A stretch of 64,000 nucleotides of DNA, from assembly GCA_021203065.1 (NCBI GenBank), contig JAJQBX010000012.1, positions 1 to 64,000 of the forward strand. Reading direction: 5' to 3'. This DNA is from Oscillospiraceae bacterium. Lineage in GTDB: Bacteria > Bacillota > Clostridia > Oscillospirales > Ruminococcaceae. This document shows, one piece after another, positions 51,725 through 60,386 of this stretch. Position numbers and translations under genes: made by a program. The notes beneath the pieces were generated by a model that saw only the letters and a program-made list of their open reading frames with translations, was not told the DNA's origin and ran no database searches. The stretch's first letter is position 1. Every line of letters starts with the position of its first letter.

Positions 51725-54139
51725 ATGAAAAAGCAGCTTGTTCGCTCGTTCAAATTCTTACTTATTATGATACTCATTTTTTCGCTTTCTGTCAACACTT
51801 TCACGCTCGAAAGTTTTGCGGCGAAGAGCGGGGTTTATGCTCTTGTCATAAATGAGGTCTGCGCCGATAATTCGGAGAGCCTTACCGATTCGGACGGCGA
51901 CAGCCCTGACTGGATTGAGATATATAATCCGACCTCAAAGGCGGTAAGCCTCAAGGGCGTCGGAATTTCCGACAGCAAGAAAAAGCCTTTCAAGTGGACT
52001 CTTCCCGATGTCACTATTGAAGCGGGAGGCTACCTCATCATCTACTGCTCCGATAAGGACACGACCGAAAACGGAGAGCTTCACACCAACTTCAAGCTTT
52101 CGGGCGGAAGCGAGACAGTATATCTCACCGCCTCCGACGGCACGCTTATCGACAGCGTCGAGCTTCCGGATGTAAAGACTGATTATACCTACGGCAGATA
52201 CCCGAACGGCACGGGCGACTTTGCTGTTCTTACCGCCACCCCCGGCAAATCTAACGCAAACGCCACAAAGATCGTCTCCGCTCCGACCTTCTCGAAAGAA
52301 AGCGGATTCTATGACGATAGCTTCAAGCTGACGATAACAGCCGAATCGGGCACTACGATATATTATACCACCGATGGAAGCACCCCTACGACCTCCTCAA
52401 AGAAATATTCAAGCGGAATCACGATAAAGGATCGCTCCAGCGAAAAAGCCGTCTATATGTTCAAAACAGGCACGACTGTCGACGAATCGAGCGAATATTT
52501 CCCGAAGACCTCATTCGAGCAGGGAACGGTTGTAAGAGCCATAGCCGTCGACTCAAACGGAAATAGTAGCGATGTGACGACTGCAACCTACTTCATCGGC
52601 GAGGACATCTCGGAAAAGTACGAGAATGTTTCTGTAATTTCGGTCACTATTGACCCCGACGACCTCTACGACGAGGAAACGGGAATCTATGTTGCGGGAA
52701 ATGTCTTTTCAAAGTGGAGAAAGTCAAACCCTACGGGCACTCTTGACGGAAGCACTCCTGCCAACTTCAATCAGCGTGGAAGCGACTGGGAAAGAGACGC
52801 CCACATCGACTATTTTGAAGAGACTTCGCTCTCGTTCTCGGTCGACTGCGGCGTGAGAATCCACGGCGGATGGTCAAGAAACAGCCAGCAGAAGAGCCTC
52901 AAGTTCTATATGCGCTCGGAATACGGCGACTCAACACTTGAATATGACCTCTTTGAGAATAACACCGCCGAATATTCCGGCTCAGAAATCTTAAGCTACC
53001 GTAAATTCGTCATCAGAAACGGCGGCAACGACAGCTTCAGCCTCAAGTTCAAGGACGCATGGACTCAGTCGCTTGTCACTGAATATAACTTTGCAACTCA
53101 GGCTGACGAGCTTGTCATCTGCTTCTTAAACGGCGAATACTGGGGAGTCTACACCCTTAACGAGATATACGACGACAACTACATCGAGTCCCATTATGGC
53201 GTTCCGTCCGACGACGTCATCATGATGAAAGCGGGCGAGCTTGAAGAGGGCGAGGACGGCGACGAAGACCTCCTTTCGGAGGCGATTGAGTATATCACCA
53301 CCCATGACATGAGCGTTGAGAAGTACTATAAAGAAGCCTGCGAGCTCTTCGATATGGAAAGCTTTGCCGACTATATGGCAGTTGAGATTTACATCGGAAA
53401 TCAGGACTGGCTCTGGGGCAACTGGGCTTGCTGGCGTTCACGCTCGACCGACCAGACAGATTCCACCTATCAGGACGGTAAGTGGCGTTTCATGCTCTAT
53501 GACACCGAATACTCGATGGACCTCTACAACGCAGGAGCGGATTATAAGTATGACCTCCTGTCAAGCTTGCTCTCGGGAGACGGCTACTTTGCCGGGATGC
53601 TGACCTCGCTTCTTCAGAACGACGACTTCCTTGAAATGTTTGTTGTGGCGATGGAGAAGACCGCCAATATCGCATTCAACTCAGAATCCGCTTCGGAAGC
53701 TCTCGACGAATACTACGACGAATATTCGCCATACTTATCTCAGCACTTCCAGCGTTACATCGGCTGGCAGAGCTTAAGCGGAATCAGAAACAACGTCAAA
53801 AGCTGGAAGACTTGGCTTGAAAACAGGCAGAGCTACTACCTGACAATCTTGAAGAGCAACCTTGGCATCTCGACCACAACAAAGAAGGTCCGTGTTTCCG
53901 TCTGGGACGGAGAGGGCGGAACAGTGTATATCGAGGGCTTGGAACTCACGCTTGACGAGGACGGCGACTGGTACGGCTATTTCATCTCAGGATACCCGGT
54001 AACCATCACAGCCGTTGCCGACGAGGGCTATGAGTTTACCGGATGGACAGGCTCATACAAGAGCTCGTCCGCATCAATCAAAGTAACGCCAACCGCTACC
54101 TGCGGCTTCACCGCAAACTTCGCAAAAACCGAAGACTGA
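51725..54139 (+). CDS. Secreted CotH kinase-family protein with lamin-tail domain
   Basis: 804-residue exported protein. After a signal peptide (to about residue 34) come a lamin-tail domain (LVINEVCADNSESLTDSDGD, PDWIEIYNPTSKAVSLKGVG), a chitobiase-C-like beta domain (TAESGTTIYYTTDGSTPTTS), then a CotH protein-kinase domain (GVRIHGGWSRNSQQKSLKFY, FVIRNGGNDSFSLKFKDAWT, FLNGEYWGVYTLNEIYDDNY). It ends with an InlB B-repeat-like module (GYEFTGWTGS). CotH proteins phosphorylate coat proteins in Bacillus; secreted versions in gut Firmicutes are largely uncharacterised. The next gene, 40 bases on, is an envelope sulfatase-like protein. Confidence 0.88.
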   Translation: MKKQLVRSFKFLLIMILIFSLSVNTFTLESFAAKSGVYALVINEVCADNSESLTDSDGDSPDWIEIYNPTSKAVSLKGVGISDSKKKPFKWTLPDVTIEAGGYLIIYCSDKDTTENGELHTNFKLSGGSETVYLTASDGTLIDSVELPDVKTDYTYGRYPNGTGDFAVLTATPGKSNANATKIVSAPTFSKESGFYDDSFKLTITAESGTTIYYTTDGSTPTTSSKKYSSGITIKDRSSEKAVYMFKTGTTVDESSEYFPKTSFEQGTVVRAIAVDSNGNSSDVTTATYFIGEDISEKYENVSVISVTIDPDDLYDEETGIYVAGNVFSKWRKSNPTGTLDGSTPANFNQRGSDWERDAHIDYFEETSLSFSVDCGVRIHGGWSRNSQQKSLKFYMRSEYGDSTLEYDLFENNTAEYSGSEILSYRKFVIRNGGNDSFSLKFKDAWTQSLVTEYNFATQADELVICFLNGEYWGVYTLNEIYDDNYIESHYGVPSDDVIMMKAGELEEGEDGDEDLLSEAIEYITTHDMSVEKYYKEACELFDMESFADYMAVEIYIGNQDWLWGNWACWRSRSTDQTDSTYQDGKWRFMLYDTEYSMDLYNAGADYKYDLLSSLLSGDGYFAGMLTSLLQNDDFLEMFVVAMEKTANIAFNSESASEALDEYYDEYSPYLSQHFQRYIGWQSLSGIRNNVKSWKTWLENRQSYYLTILKSNLGISTTTKKVRVSVWDGEGGTVYIEGLELTLDEDGDWYGYFISGYPVTITAVADEGYEFTGWTGSYKSSSASIKVTPTATCGFTANFAKTED

Positions 54140-54179
54140 TTAAGTCTTAGCGCAATACCTTTTCTGAATGGAGATTTCA

Positions 54180-56138
54180 ATGATCAGATTCAAAAAACCT
54201 AAAAGGCTCATTTTCGGCATAATTGTCGCACTTATGGTCCTGACACTCGCACTCGTAAACTATTCGTCATTTGATTTCTCCAGTTTGCTGAAGTTCATCT
54301 GCGTATATTTACTCATGCTCTTCACGCTCCTGACCGATTTCAGAATCAGCGACCGGGCAAGAAACATCATGTCGCTTGTATACTTCCTTATAGCACCTGT
54401 TCTCTGCTTCGAAACGGTTCGTGTAATCGTTGGAGCGGGCGTATACGCCGACTATATCTATTTTGACAACCTCATATTCTACGCCGTCGTTCAGGTTGCA
54501 GTCTTTGCACTGACACAATCTGTCAGGGTTTCGGTCACCTCGATGGTGGGAGTAAGCTATATTCTTCACATCGCAAACCAGATAATCTTGGAGATACGTG
54601 GCACTCCTCTTGTGCCCACCGACCTCTACGCCATCCAGACCGCTATGAGCGTCACAAAGCCGGATGACTGGCATTTTGACTCGAACATGCTGATAGGAAC
54701 AGCCGCATGCGTTCTGCTTATTGCCCTTGCAATGAAGTGCAGAATCTCCTACCCGAAGAAGCTTGTAAGAGCAGGAGCAGGCGTGGCGTCACTGGCACTC
54801 ACCATAGCCGGCGTTATGTTCATCTGGGGAATCGACTACACCTCGTTCTCGACCTCGACCTTCGACACCGAATCTACTAATAACGTAAACGGCATAGCCC
54901 TCAACTTCTACATAAACTGCCGGAAAATGCAGTTTGACGAGCCGGAGGGGTATTCGGAGGAAGCACTTTTACAGTATCTTTCCCAGTACACCGACGAAGA
55001 GCTGACCGGAAGTCTCGACGACCTCCCGAACATCATCGTCATCATGAACGAGAGCTATTCCGACCTCACCTATGTCGGAAAGTTCAAGACGGACGAGAGC
55101 TACAACTCCTATTTCAGCTCGCTTATCGAGAACTATCCCCACGGAAGAGTGCTTGTTTCCGTTCTTGGAGGAGGCACCTGCAATACAGAATTCGAATTTC
55201 TCACAGGTCTTTCGATGATGTATATGCCGAATGGAAGCTATGTCTATCTGCAGCACATCACTCAGGACATCCCGTCTCTTGCCACATATCTTGAAGAATA
55301 CGGCTACAGCGCAATTGCAATGCACCCATTCTATGAAATATGCTGGAGAAGAAACTTGGTTTATGCATGGATGGGCTTTGACGATTTTGTAAGCGGCGAG
55401 GACATGACCGACTATCAGGCGAAATACGTCAGCGTTTCCCGCTGGGAAAAGGGCTTCGGCGACGACGTCGAGTATATAAGAACCCTCATCAGCGACAGCT
55501 ATTTCTATCAGCAGATTATCTCGGAGTATGAGAACAAGACTACAGACCGGATATTCATCTTCGGCGTTACAGTTCAGAACCATTCCGGCTATGAGTACGA
55601 CGGCGACGATTTCGAGACGACAGTCCACCTTACGAGCACCGACGGCGACTACCCGAGAACCGAGCAGTACTTATCATTAATAAAAGCCTCAGACGAGGCT
55701 TTGGAGGAGCTTATTACATACTTCGAGAACGTCGATGAAAAGACGATAATAGTCTTCTTCGGCGACCACCAGCCGAATATCGAGACGGAGTTTTTGGATG
55801 AGATAGCCCCGAACCGCAACACCACCGTAAACGGCTTCTTAACTCGTTATGAAACCCCGTTCGTAATCTGGGCAAACTACGATATAGGCGACGACAACTT
55901 GGGAATCGTCAGTGCAAACTACTTAAGTCTTCTTACCCTTGAATATGCCGGAGTCCCGCTTTCTGCGGAGTATCAGCTTATCGAGGACGCTTCTGAAATT
56001 GCGACCTCCATGAACACATGGGGCTACTTCGACGTCTACGGCATGTGGAACAATCGTGAGGACACCTACGACGACGAAGTGCTGAATATGTATAACTTCC
56101 TGACCTACTACACGCTTAAGAACGGGCTCAGTGGGTAG
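54180..56138 (+). CDS. LTA synthase-like phosphoglycerol transferase
   Basis: 652-residue membrane enzyme. Five or so N-terminal spans (residues about 10-225) lead to an extracellular sulfatase-fold domain with metal and nucleophile motifs: NIIVIMNESYSDLTYVGKFK, TCNTEFEFLTGLSMMYMPNG (Thr nucleophile region), YGYSAIAMHPFYEICWRRN, VTVQNHSGY and FFGDHQPNI. This is the LtaS/alkaline-phosphatase superfamily pattern; it may transfer glycerophosphate to lipoteichoic acid or another glycan. ATG 54180 follows TGGAGA. Overlaps the convergent AraC gene by 11 bases. Confidence 0.87.
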   Translation: MIRFKKPKRLIFGIIVALMVLTLALVNYSSFDFSSLLKFICVYLLMLFTLLTDFRISDRARNIMSLVYFLIAPVLCFETVRVIVGAGVYADYIYFDNLIFYAVVQVAVFALTQSVRVSVTSMVGVSYILHIANQIILEIRGTPLVPTDLYAIQTAMSVTKPDDWHFDSNMLIGTAACVLLIALAMKCRISYPKKLVRAGAGVASLALTIAGVMFIWGIDYTSFSTSTFDTESTNNVNGIALNFYINCRKMQFDEPEGYSEEALLQYLSQYTDEELTGSLDDLPNIIVIMNESYSDLTYVGKFKTDESYNSYFSSLIENYPHGRVLVSVLGGGTCNTEFEFLTGLSMMYMPNGSYVYLQHITQDIPSLATYLEEYGYSAIAMHPFYEICWRRNLVYAWMGFDDFVSGEDMTDYQAKYVSVSRWEKGFGDDVEYIRTLISDSYFYQQIISEYENKTTDRIFIFGVTVQNHSGYEYDGDDFETTVHLTSTDGDYPRTEQYLSLIKASDEALEELITYFENVDEKTIIVFFGDHQPNIETEFLDEIAPNRNTTVNGFLTRYETPFVIWANYDIGDDNLGIVSANYLSLLTLEYAGVPLSAEYQLIEDASEIATSMNTWGYFDVYGMWNNREDTYDDEVLNMYNFLTYYTLKNGLSG

Positions 56139-57012
56139 CGGCTGCCTTTCCGAAATCCCTTGGGCTGTAGCCCGTTACCTCCTTGAATGTCCTTGCAAAG
56201 TGGGTGTAGTTGTTGAAGCCCACCCCGAAGCAGGCTTCGGTGGGGGAGACTCCCTGAATCAGGAGTTTTTCCGCCATGATTATCCTTTTGGCGGTTGTGT
56301 ACTGGCTGATAGTGAGAAGAGTGCTTTCCCGGAATTTCCTTGAAATATAATCACCGTTGTGGTGGAGAGCTCTTCCGATGTCCTCAAGGGAAATCTCCTC
56401 GGTCAGGTGTTCGTTTATGTAGCTTAAGGCGTTAAGGACTATCTCGGGCATTGCGCTTCCTGCAGGGTCAACTATCTCAGCCGCAGTGTGCCGGTTGATA
56501 AGAACCAATAGCTCTGTGAGATAGGCATTGATCATGGCATCAGAGCCATAGCCCTTTGATTCAATTTCGTCGGCAAGCATGTCGGAAATCCAAATAAACC
56601 TGTCTATCTCACTCTCGCTCAGCCGATAGAGATTGATATTTCCATTCACCGGGTCGAAGCATTTCGAAAGATCTGTTTGCTCGGTGCATATTTTTTGCAG
56701 GGATGCCCGGTCGATGTTTATGACCACTCTTTCATAGTCGCATTCGCCCATCAGCTGTGAGCAGTGGAAGCTGTAGGGGTTGCACAGAATCAGGTCGCCC
56801 CGCTCAAGCTTCTTGCTGACAGCTTCGCTGTGATAGGTAATCTCTCCGTTTAAGAAGAGATACACCTCATAGACCTCGTGGAAGTGGAACTTAAGACTCT
56901 GCCGTTCCCTCCTGCTGTTAACGTTCTCGATATTATAGGACCCCATTTCCGAAGAGGACGAATGGACGCACTCGACGGAATTGTTTATGATGACCATTCT
57001 TTTGCTCTGCAT
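56128..57012 (-). CDS. AraC-family transcriptional regulator
   Basis: 294 residues: an N-terminal cupin sugar-sensing domain (LKFHFHEVYEVYLFLNGEIT, ERGDLILCNPYSFHCSQLMG) and a C-terminal double helix-turn-helix (ISLEDIGRALHHNGDYISRK and EKLLIQGVSPTEACFGVGFNNYTHFARTFKE, partly quoted). It is divergent from the GH63-like glycosidase gene. A duplicated box in front of that gene and of the gene at 59267 is a plausible binding site. It likely activates carbohydrate-use genes. Confidence 0.9.
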   Translation of the reverse strand: MQSKRMVIINNSVECVHSSSSEMGSYNIENVNSRRERQSLKFHFHEVYEVYLFLNGEITYHSEAVSKKLERGDLILCNPYSFHCSQLMGECDYERVVINIDRASLQKICTEQTDLSKCFDPVNGNINLYRLSESEIDRFIWISDMLADEIESKGYGSDAMINAYLTELLVLINRHTAAEIVDPAGSAMPEIVLNALSYINEHLTEEISLEDIGRALHHNGDYISRKFRESTLLTISQYTTAKRIIMAEKLLIQGVSPTEACFGVGFNNYTHFARTFKEVTGYSPRDFGKAAATH

Positions 57013-57100
57013 GAAACCACTTCCCTTGGCTGATTTTCTTTTTTTATTATATCACAAAGCACTGCGGGGAAGCAAGACCTGTGCCTGATTAAATAAGTCT

Positions 57101-57138
57101 TGTTTTGTATAGTTGCGGTCGGGAAATGTGTAGATTAA
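57101..57138 (+). promoter_or_regulatory. Candidate AraC box, copy 1
   Basis: TTTTGTATAGTTGCGGTCG followed by a segment ending ATGTGTAGA. It matches copy 2 at 59153-59187 in core, order and spacing. It lies between the AraC gene and the glycosidase. Confidence 0.55.
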
Positions 57139-57184
57139 TCACTTTAATTTGTATATTATTATGGCATCAAGTCTGAAAGGAGTC

Positions 57185-57283
57185 ATGAAAATGCACAAAC
57201 CACACATTTACGCTTTCGCCGACGAGGCGAGCTCTCGGACCGCAGAGGGCAATTATAAAAGCCGTTGGCAGGTTAATTGGTGA
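57185..57283 (+). pseudogene. Remnant of a sugar phosphate isomerase/epimerase gene
   Basis: A 32-codon frame with a good ribosome site (AAAGGAG) begins MKMHKPHIYAFADEASS, the typical start of TIM-barrel sugar phosphate isomerases/epimerases (IYAFADEAS), then goes out of family sequence and stops. It seems to be the 5' end left by a deletion just before the glycosidase gene. It may alternatively be a short leader peptide. Confidence 0.5.
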
Positions 57284-57290
57284 GGGGCTT

Positions 57291-59144
57291 ATGGGAGAAT
57301 ATCAAGAACTATTGAACAGATTTGTCCACGGTTGGCAGACGTGGAACAACGAAAGTGTTCTGTCACAGGTTTATATGCCGGAGGGGCTCGCAGTAAGCCT
57401 TCAGATGGTCGATTACACGACCAACATGATACTGAAAAATGCACTTGTCGGTCAGAAAAGGGATGAAGACCCTCACGTCTTTCCGCATGCTCATTCTTAT
57501 GACAACAGCTATTCTTCTGTCAGCTTCGATTGGCTTGACAACTCGGTTGAGGTTGTCTCTGCAACCGACGGCGATGATTTATGCGTGCTTGTTATACCAA
57601 CCAGAATCCCCGAAAAGCCGTCTGCTCTTATCGTTGCGGCGCAGTCTCTCTGGAACTATAGCGGGACGATGGAAAAGGTCGGCGAGCGGTTGATTCTCAA
57701 AAAAGATTCAACCAGTATTTCTGTTTATACAACTGGAGCGGATGCTGGAGTCCTCTTCTGTGAGTCGGTGACGCCCTATTTATCGGTGATGTTGACAGAA
57801 CCAATCGGAATCTGTACCGGTAAGAAGCGTACTGTTGACGAAATCCGCAAGGTTATCTCCGAAAAAAGGGCAAAGGGGGAAGAAAACAAAGCTTCCTACC
57901 GAGCACACAGCGAGGCTTACAACGCTATGCAGACCTGTCTTGCGTGGGATACGATTTTCGACCCGGAGGAGGGCACTCCGATTACAACTGTCAGCCGGAA
58001 CTGGAATTCAGGTTGGGGCGGCTATGTCCTTTTCTGCTGGGACACTTATTTTGCGTCGCTCATGCAGTCGCTTGACAACAAGGAATTAGCCTATATCAAC
58101 GCTATCAGAATCACGAACACAGCAACCGGTCGGGGATTTGTCCCAAACTATGCCTGCCAGAACGGAATAAGGAGCTTCGACCGCTCACAGCCGCCGGTTG
58201 GCTCGATGGTCGCAAAAATGATATACGACAGGTGGCAGGAGAAGTGGTTTCTCAGGGAGGTATACGGAAATCTTCTTCGCTGGAATGAGTGGTTCTATGA
58301 GAACAGGCGCACCGACAGCGGACTTCTGGCATGGGGTTCGGACGAGTACCAAAAGAACGAAAAGACCCACGCAAAAGCAATGGGAGTCCACGAGTGGCAA
58401 GGTGCAGCCTATGAGTCGGGTCTTGACAACTCCCCGATGTTCGACGACATTCCGTTTGACGAAAAGAAAAATATCCTCTGCATGGAGGATGTCGGGTTGA
58501 TGGGGCTCTACATCAAGGACTGTTATTCTCTTTCTGAGATTGCCGGAATTCTTGGAGATTCCAAAACGGCAGAGAAGCTTACTTCCCGTGCTCACGAGAT
58601 GGAGACTAGGCTCGAAACGCTCTGGGACGAGGAAACGGGGCTTTATCTCAACCGCAGGACGGATACGGGAGAGTTCCAGCACCGGCTGTCGCCTTTTCAT
58701 TTCCATGCGCTTTTCAGCAAGCGTGTCGGGCAGGAGCGAGCAAGGCGTATGACAGACGAGCATTTCTACAACCCTGATGAATTCTATGGCGAGTACATTC
58801 TCCCGTCAATTGCGAGAAACGACCCTGCTTTTCATGATCAGGACTACTGGCGGGGAAGAATCTGGGCACCGATGAACTTTCTCTGTTATATGGCTCTCTG
58901 CGAATACGACCTCCCCGACGCCCGGAAAGATTTAAAAGAGAAGTCGGAGAAGCTGATTCTTAAAGAGTGGCTCGAAAAGGGGCATGTCCACGAAAACTAT
59001 GACCCCGACACCGGTGAGGGCTGCAACTCGCAAAAGAGCGATTCCTTTTATCATTGGGGCGCACTGCTTTCGTATATTGCACTGATAGATGTTCCCGAAC
59101 AGGTATCAGGCTTTCCGAAAGAAAGGGAACTTGTGTCCAATTAA
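57291..59144 (+). CDS. GH63-like glycoside hydrolase
   Basis: 617-residue intracellular (no signal peptide) enzyme with an N-terminal beta domain and an (alpha/alpha)6 barrel of the GH63/trehalase-like clan. It shows NWNSGWGGYVLFCWDTYFAS, GFVPNYACQNGIRSFDRSQP, WGSDEYQKNEKTHAKAMGVH, PSIARNDPAFHDQDYWRGRI and the C-terminal GHVHENYDPDTGEGCNSQKS, where catalytic acids are expected (Asp in CWDTYF, Glu in HENYD). It probably cleaves glucosyl, mannosyl or glucosylglycerate-type glycosides. It is next to an AraC regulator that may control it. GAGGGG precedes ATG 57291. Confidence 0.82.
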   Translation: MGEYQELLNRFVHGWQTWNNESVLSQVYMPEGLAVSLQMVDYTTNMILKNALVGQKRDEDPHVFPHAHSYDNSYSSVSFDWLDNSVEVVSATDGDDLCVLVIPTRIPEKPSALIVAAQSLWNYSGTMEKVGERLILKKDSTSISVYTTGADAGVLFCESVTPYLSVMLTEPIGICTGKKRTVDEIRKVISEKRAKGEENKASYRAHSEAYNAMQTCLAWDTIFDPEEGTPITTVSRNWNSGWGGYVLFCWDTYFASLMQSLDNKELAYINAIRITNTATGRGFVPNYACQNGIRSFDRSQPPVGSMVAKMIYDRWQEKWFLREVYGNLLRWNEWFYENRRTDSGLLAWGSDEYQKNEKTHAKAMGVHEWQGAAYESGLDNSPMFDDIPFDEKKNILCMEDVGLMGLYIKDCYSLSEIAGILGDSKTAEKLTSRAHEMETRLETLWDEETGLYLNRRTDTGEFQHRLSPFHFHALFSKRVGQERARRMTDEHFYNPDEFYGEYILPSIARNDPAFHDQDYWRGRIWAPMNFLCYMALCEYDLPDARKDLKEKSEKLILKEWLEKGHVHENYDPDTGEGCNSQKSDSFYHWGALLSYIALIDVPEQVSGFPKERELVSN

Positions 59145-59152
59145 AAAGTCTG

Positions 59153-59187
59153 ATTTTGTGTAGTTGCGGTCGAAATATGTGTTGAAA
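59153..59187 (+). promoter_or_regulatory. Candidate AraC box, copy 2
   Basis: TTTTGTGTAGTTGCGGTCG then ATATGTGTTGA, the same block as copy 1. A -10-like TATTAT (about 59205) follows, and the next gene starts at 59267. Confidence 0.55.
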
Positions 59188-59266
59188 TAATCCCGAATTA
59201 GAGGTATTATATAACCATCAGAAAACGTATACTTTACAATTACGTTCGAAAGGAAGTAAAAGCATT

Positions 59267-60253
59267 ATGAAAAGAATTTTGGCAATCATTCTGGCACTGA
59301 TGTTGGTGCTCACACTGGGAGTAGTCGCATTTGCCGACGAAGAGACGGAAGAAGCCGAGGAGGTTATCCTTGAGTATCCCATGGCTGATGATGGGGTTAT
59401 GATAACAATCCCTCTCAACTCCACGTATGTCGGCGTGTTCTCCGCTGACGGTACATACGCTGACGACGGAAGCATCAACTATGTCGACATCGAGCAGGTC
59501 TGCTATGTCCTCCCCGACACCTATTATATCGGCGACACAATCTTGGTTCATGTAGCCGGAACGACTGAGGACAGCGTAAGACTCTTCTTGGTCAACTCTG
59601 ACGGCTGGTCGAGAGCTTCGGCAATAACAGTAATCAACCCGGGCGACTTTGATCTGTGGCTCGAGCTGGTTGTAGCCGACGATGAGGGCAAGGGCGTAAC
59701 CGAGACATATCAGCTCAACTTCAAGGGCTCTTCCTATGGCGTCAACATCCCCGACCTCACTATAACCACTCTTGAGGTTTACGGCGGAACTACCGACGAC
59801 TATATCGCTGCCGGCGGCGTCAACTGCGACCTGACCGGTCATACAATCGACGAATACGTTTCGAATAACGACGCCACCTGCACCGAGGATGGCACAAAGA
59901 CCGGCACCTGCTCCGTCTGCGGCGAGGAAGTAACCGTCACCGACGAGGGAACGGCAACCGGACACAGCTTCACAAACTACGTTTCAAATAACGACGCCAC
60001 CTGCACAGAGGACGGAACTCTTACCGCCGAGTGCGACAATGGCTGTGGCGAGACCGACACCATCACCGACGAGGGAACTGCAACCGGTCATAACTACGAA
60101 AAGGGCGTCTGCACCAACTGCGGAGCAAGTGATCCCGACTACTCTGCATTCCCGACAACAACTGTAGTTGTCATTTTGGTTGTCGTCATCATAGTTGTTG
60201 CGGCAGTGGTCATCTGCGTCGTAGTTCTGGGAGGAAAGAAGAAAAAGAAGTAA
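59267..60253 (+). CDS. Exported surface repeat protein with C-terminal membrane anchor
   Basis: 328 residues: a signal peptide (to AFADEE), an acidic N-terminal domain of unknown fold (residues about 25-185), then two and a half tandem repeats of the form YVSNNDATCTEDGT.T..C..CGE...TDEGTATGH, each with cysteine pairs. A C-terminal membrane span with a KKKKK stop-transfer tail follows. Repeats of this kind are common in Ruminococcus surface proteins. The upstream box shared with the glycosidase suggests carbohydrate-linked control. No enzymatic motif is seen. Confidence 0.78.
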   Translation: MKRILAIILALMLVLTLGVVAFADEETEEAEEVILEYPMADDGVMITIPLNSTYVGVFSADGTYADDGSINYVDIEQVCYVLPDTYYIGDTILVHVAGTTEDSVRLFLVNSDGWSRASAITVINPGDFDLWLELVVADDEGKGVTETYQLNFKGSSYGVNIPDLTITTLEVYGGTTDDYIAAGGVNCDLTGHTIDEYVSNNDATCTEDGTKTGTCSVCGEEVTVTDEGTATGHSFTNYVSNNDATCTEDGTLTAECDNGCGETDTITDEGTATGHNYEKGVCTNCGASDPDYSAFPTTTVVVILVVVIIVVAAVVICVVVLGGKKKKK

Positions 60254-60303
60254 AAAGCTATAACCTTTAATACCTTTCATAGTGATTTGGCAGACATATT
60301 GCT

Positions 60304-60345
60304 CGGACTTATCCCAAGAGTGATAGGTCCGGGCGATTTTCTGTC
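60304..60345 (+). terminator. Weak intrinsic terminator
   Basis: Stem CGGACTTATC / GATAGGTCCG (60304-60313 with 60322-60331, one G-T pair), followed by GGGCGATTTTC. Confidence 0.45.
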
Positions 60346-60386
60346 CTGTTTTATCCCAACTAAGCGAAAAAGGAGGATACCTGTAA

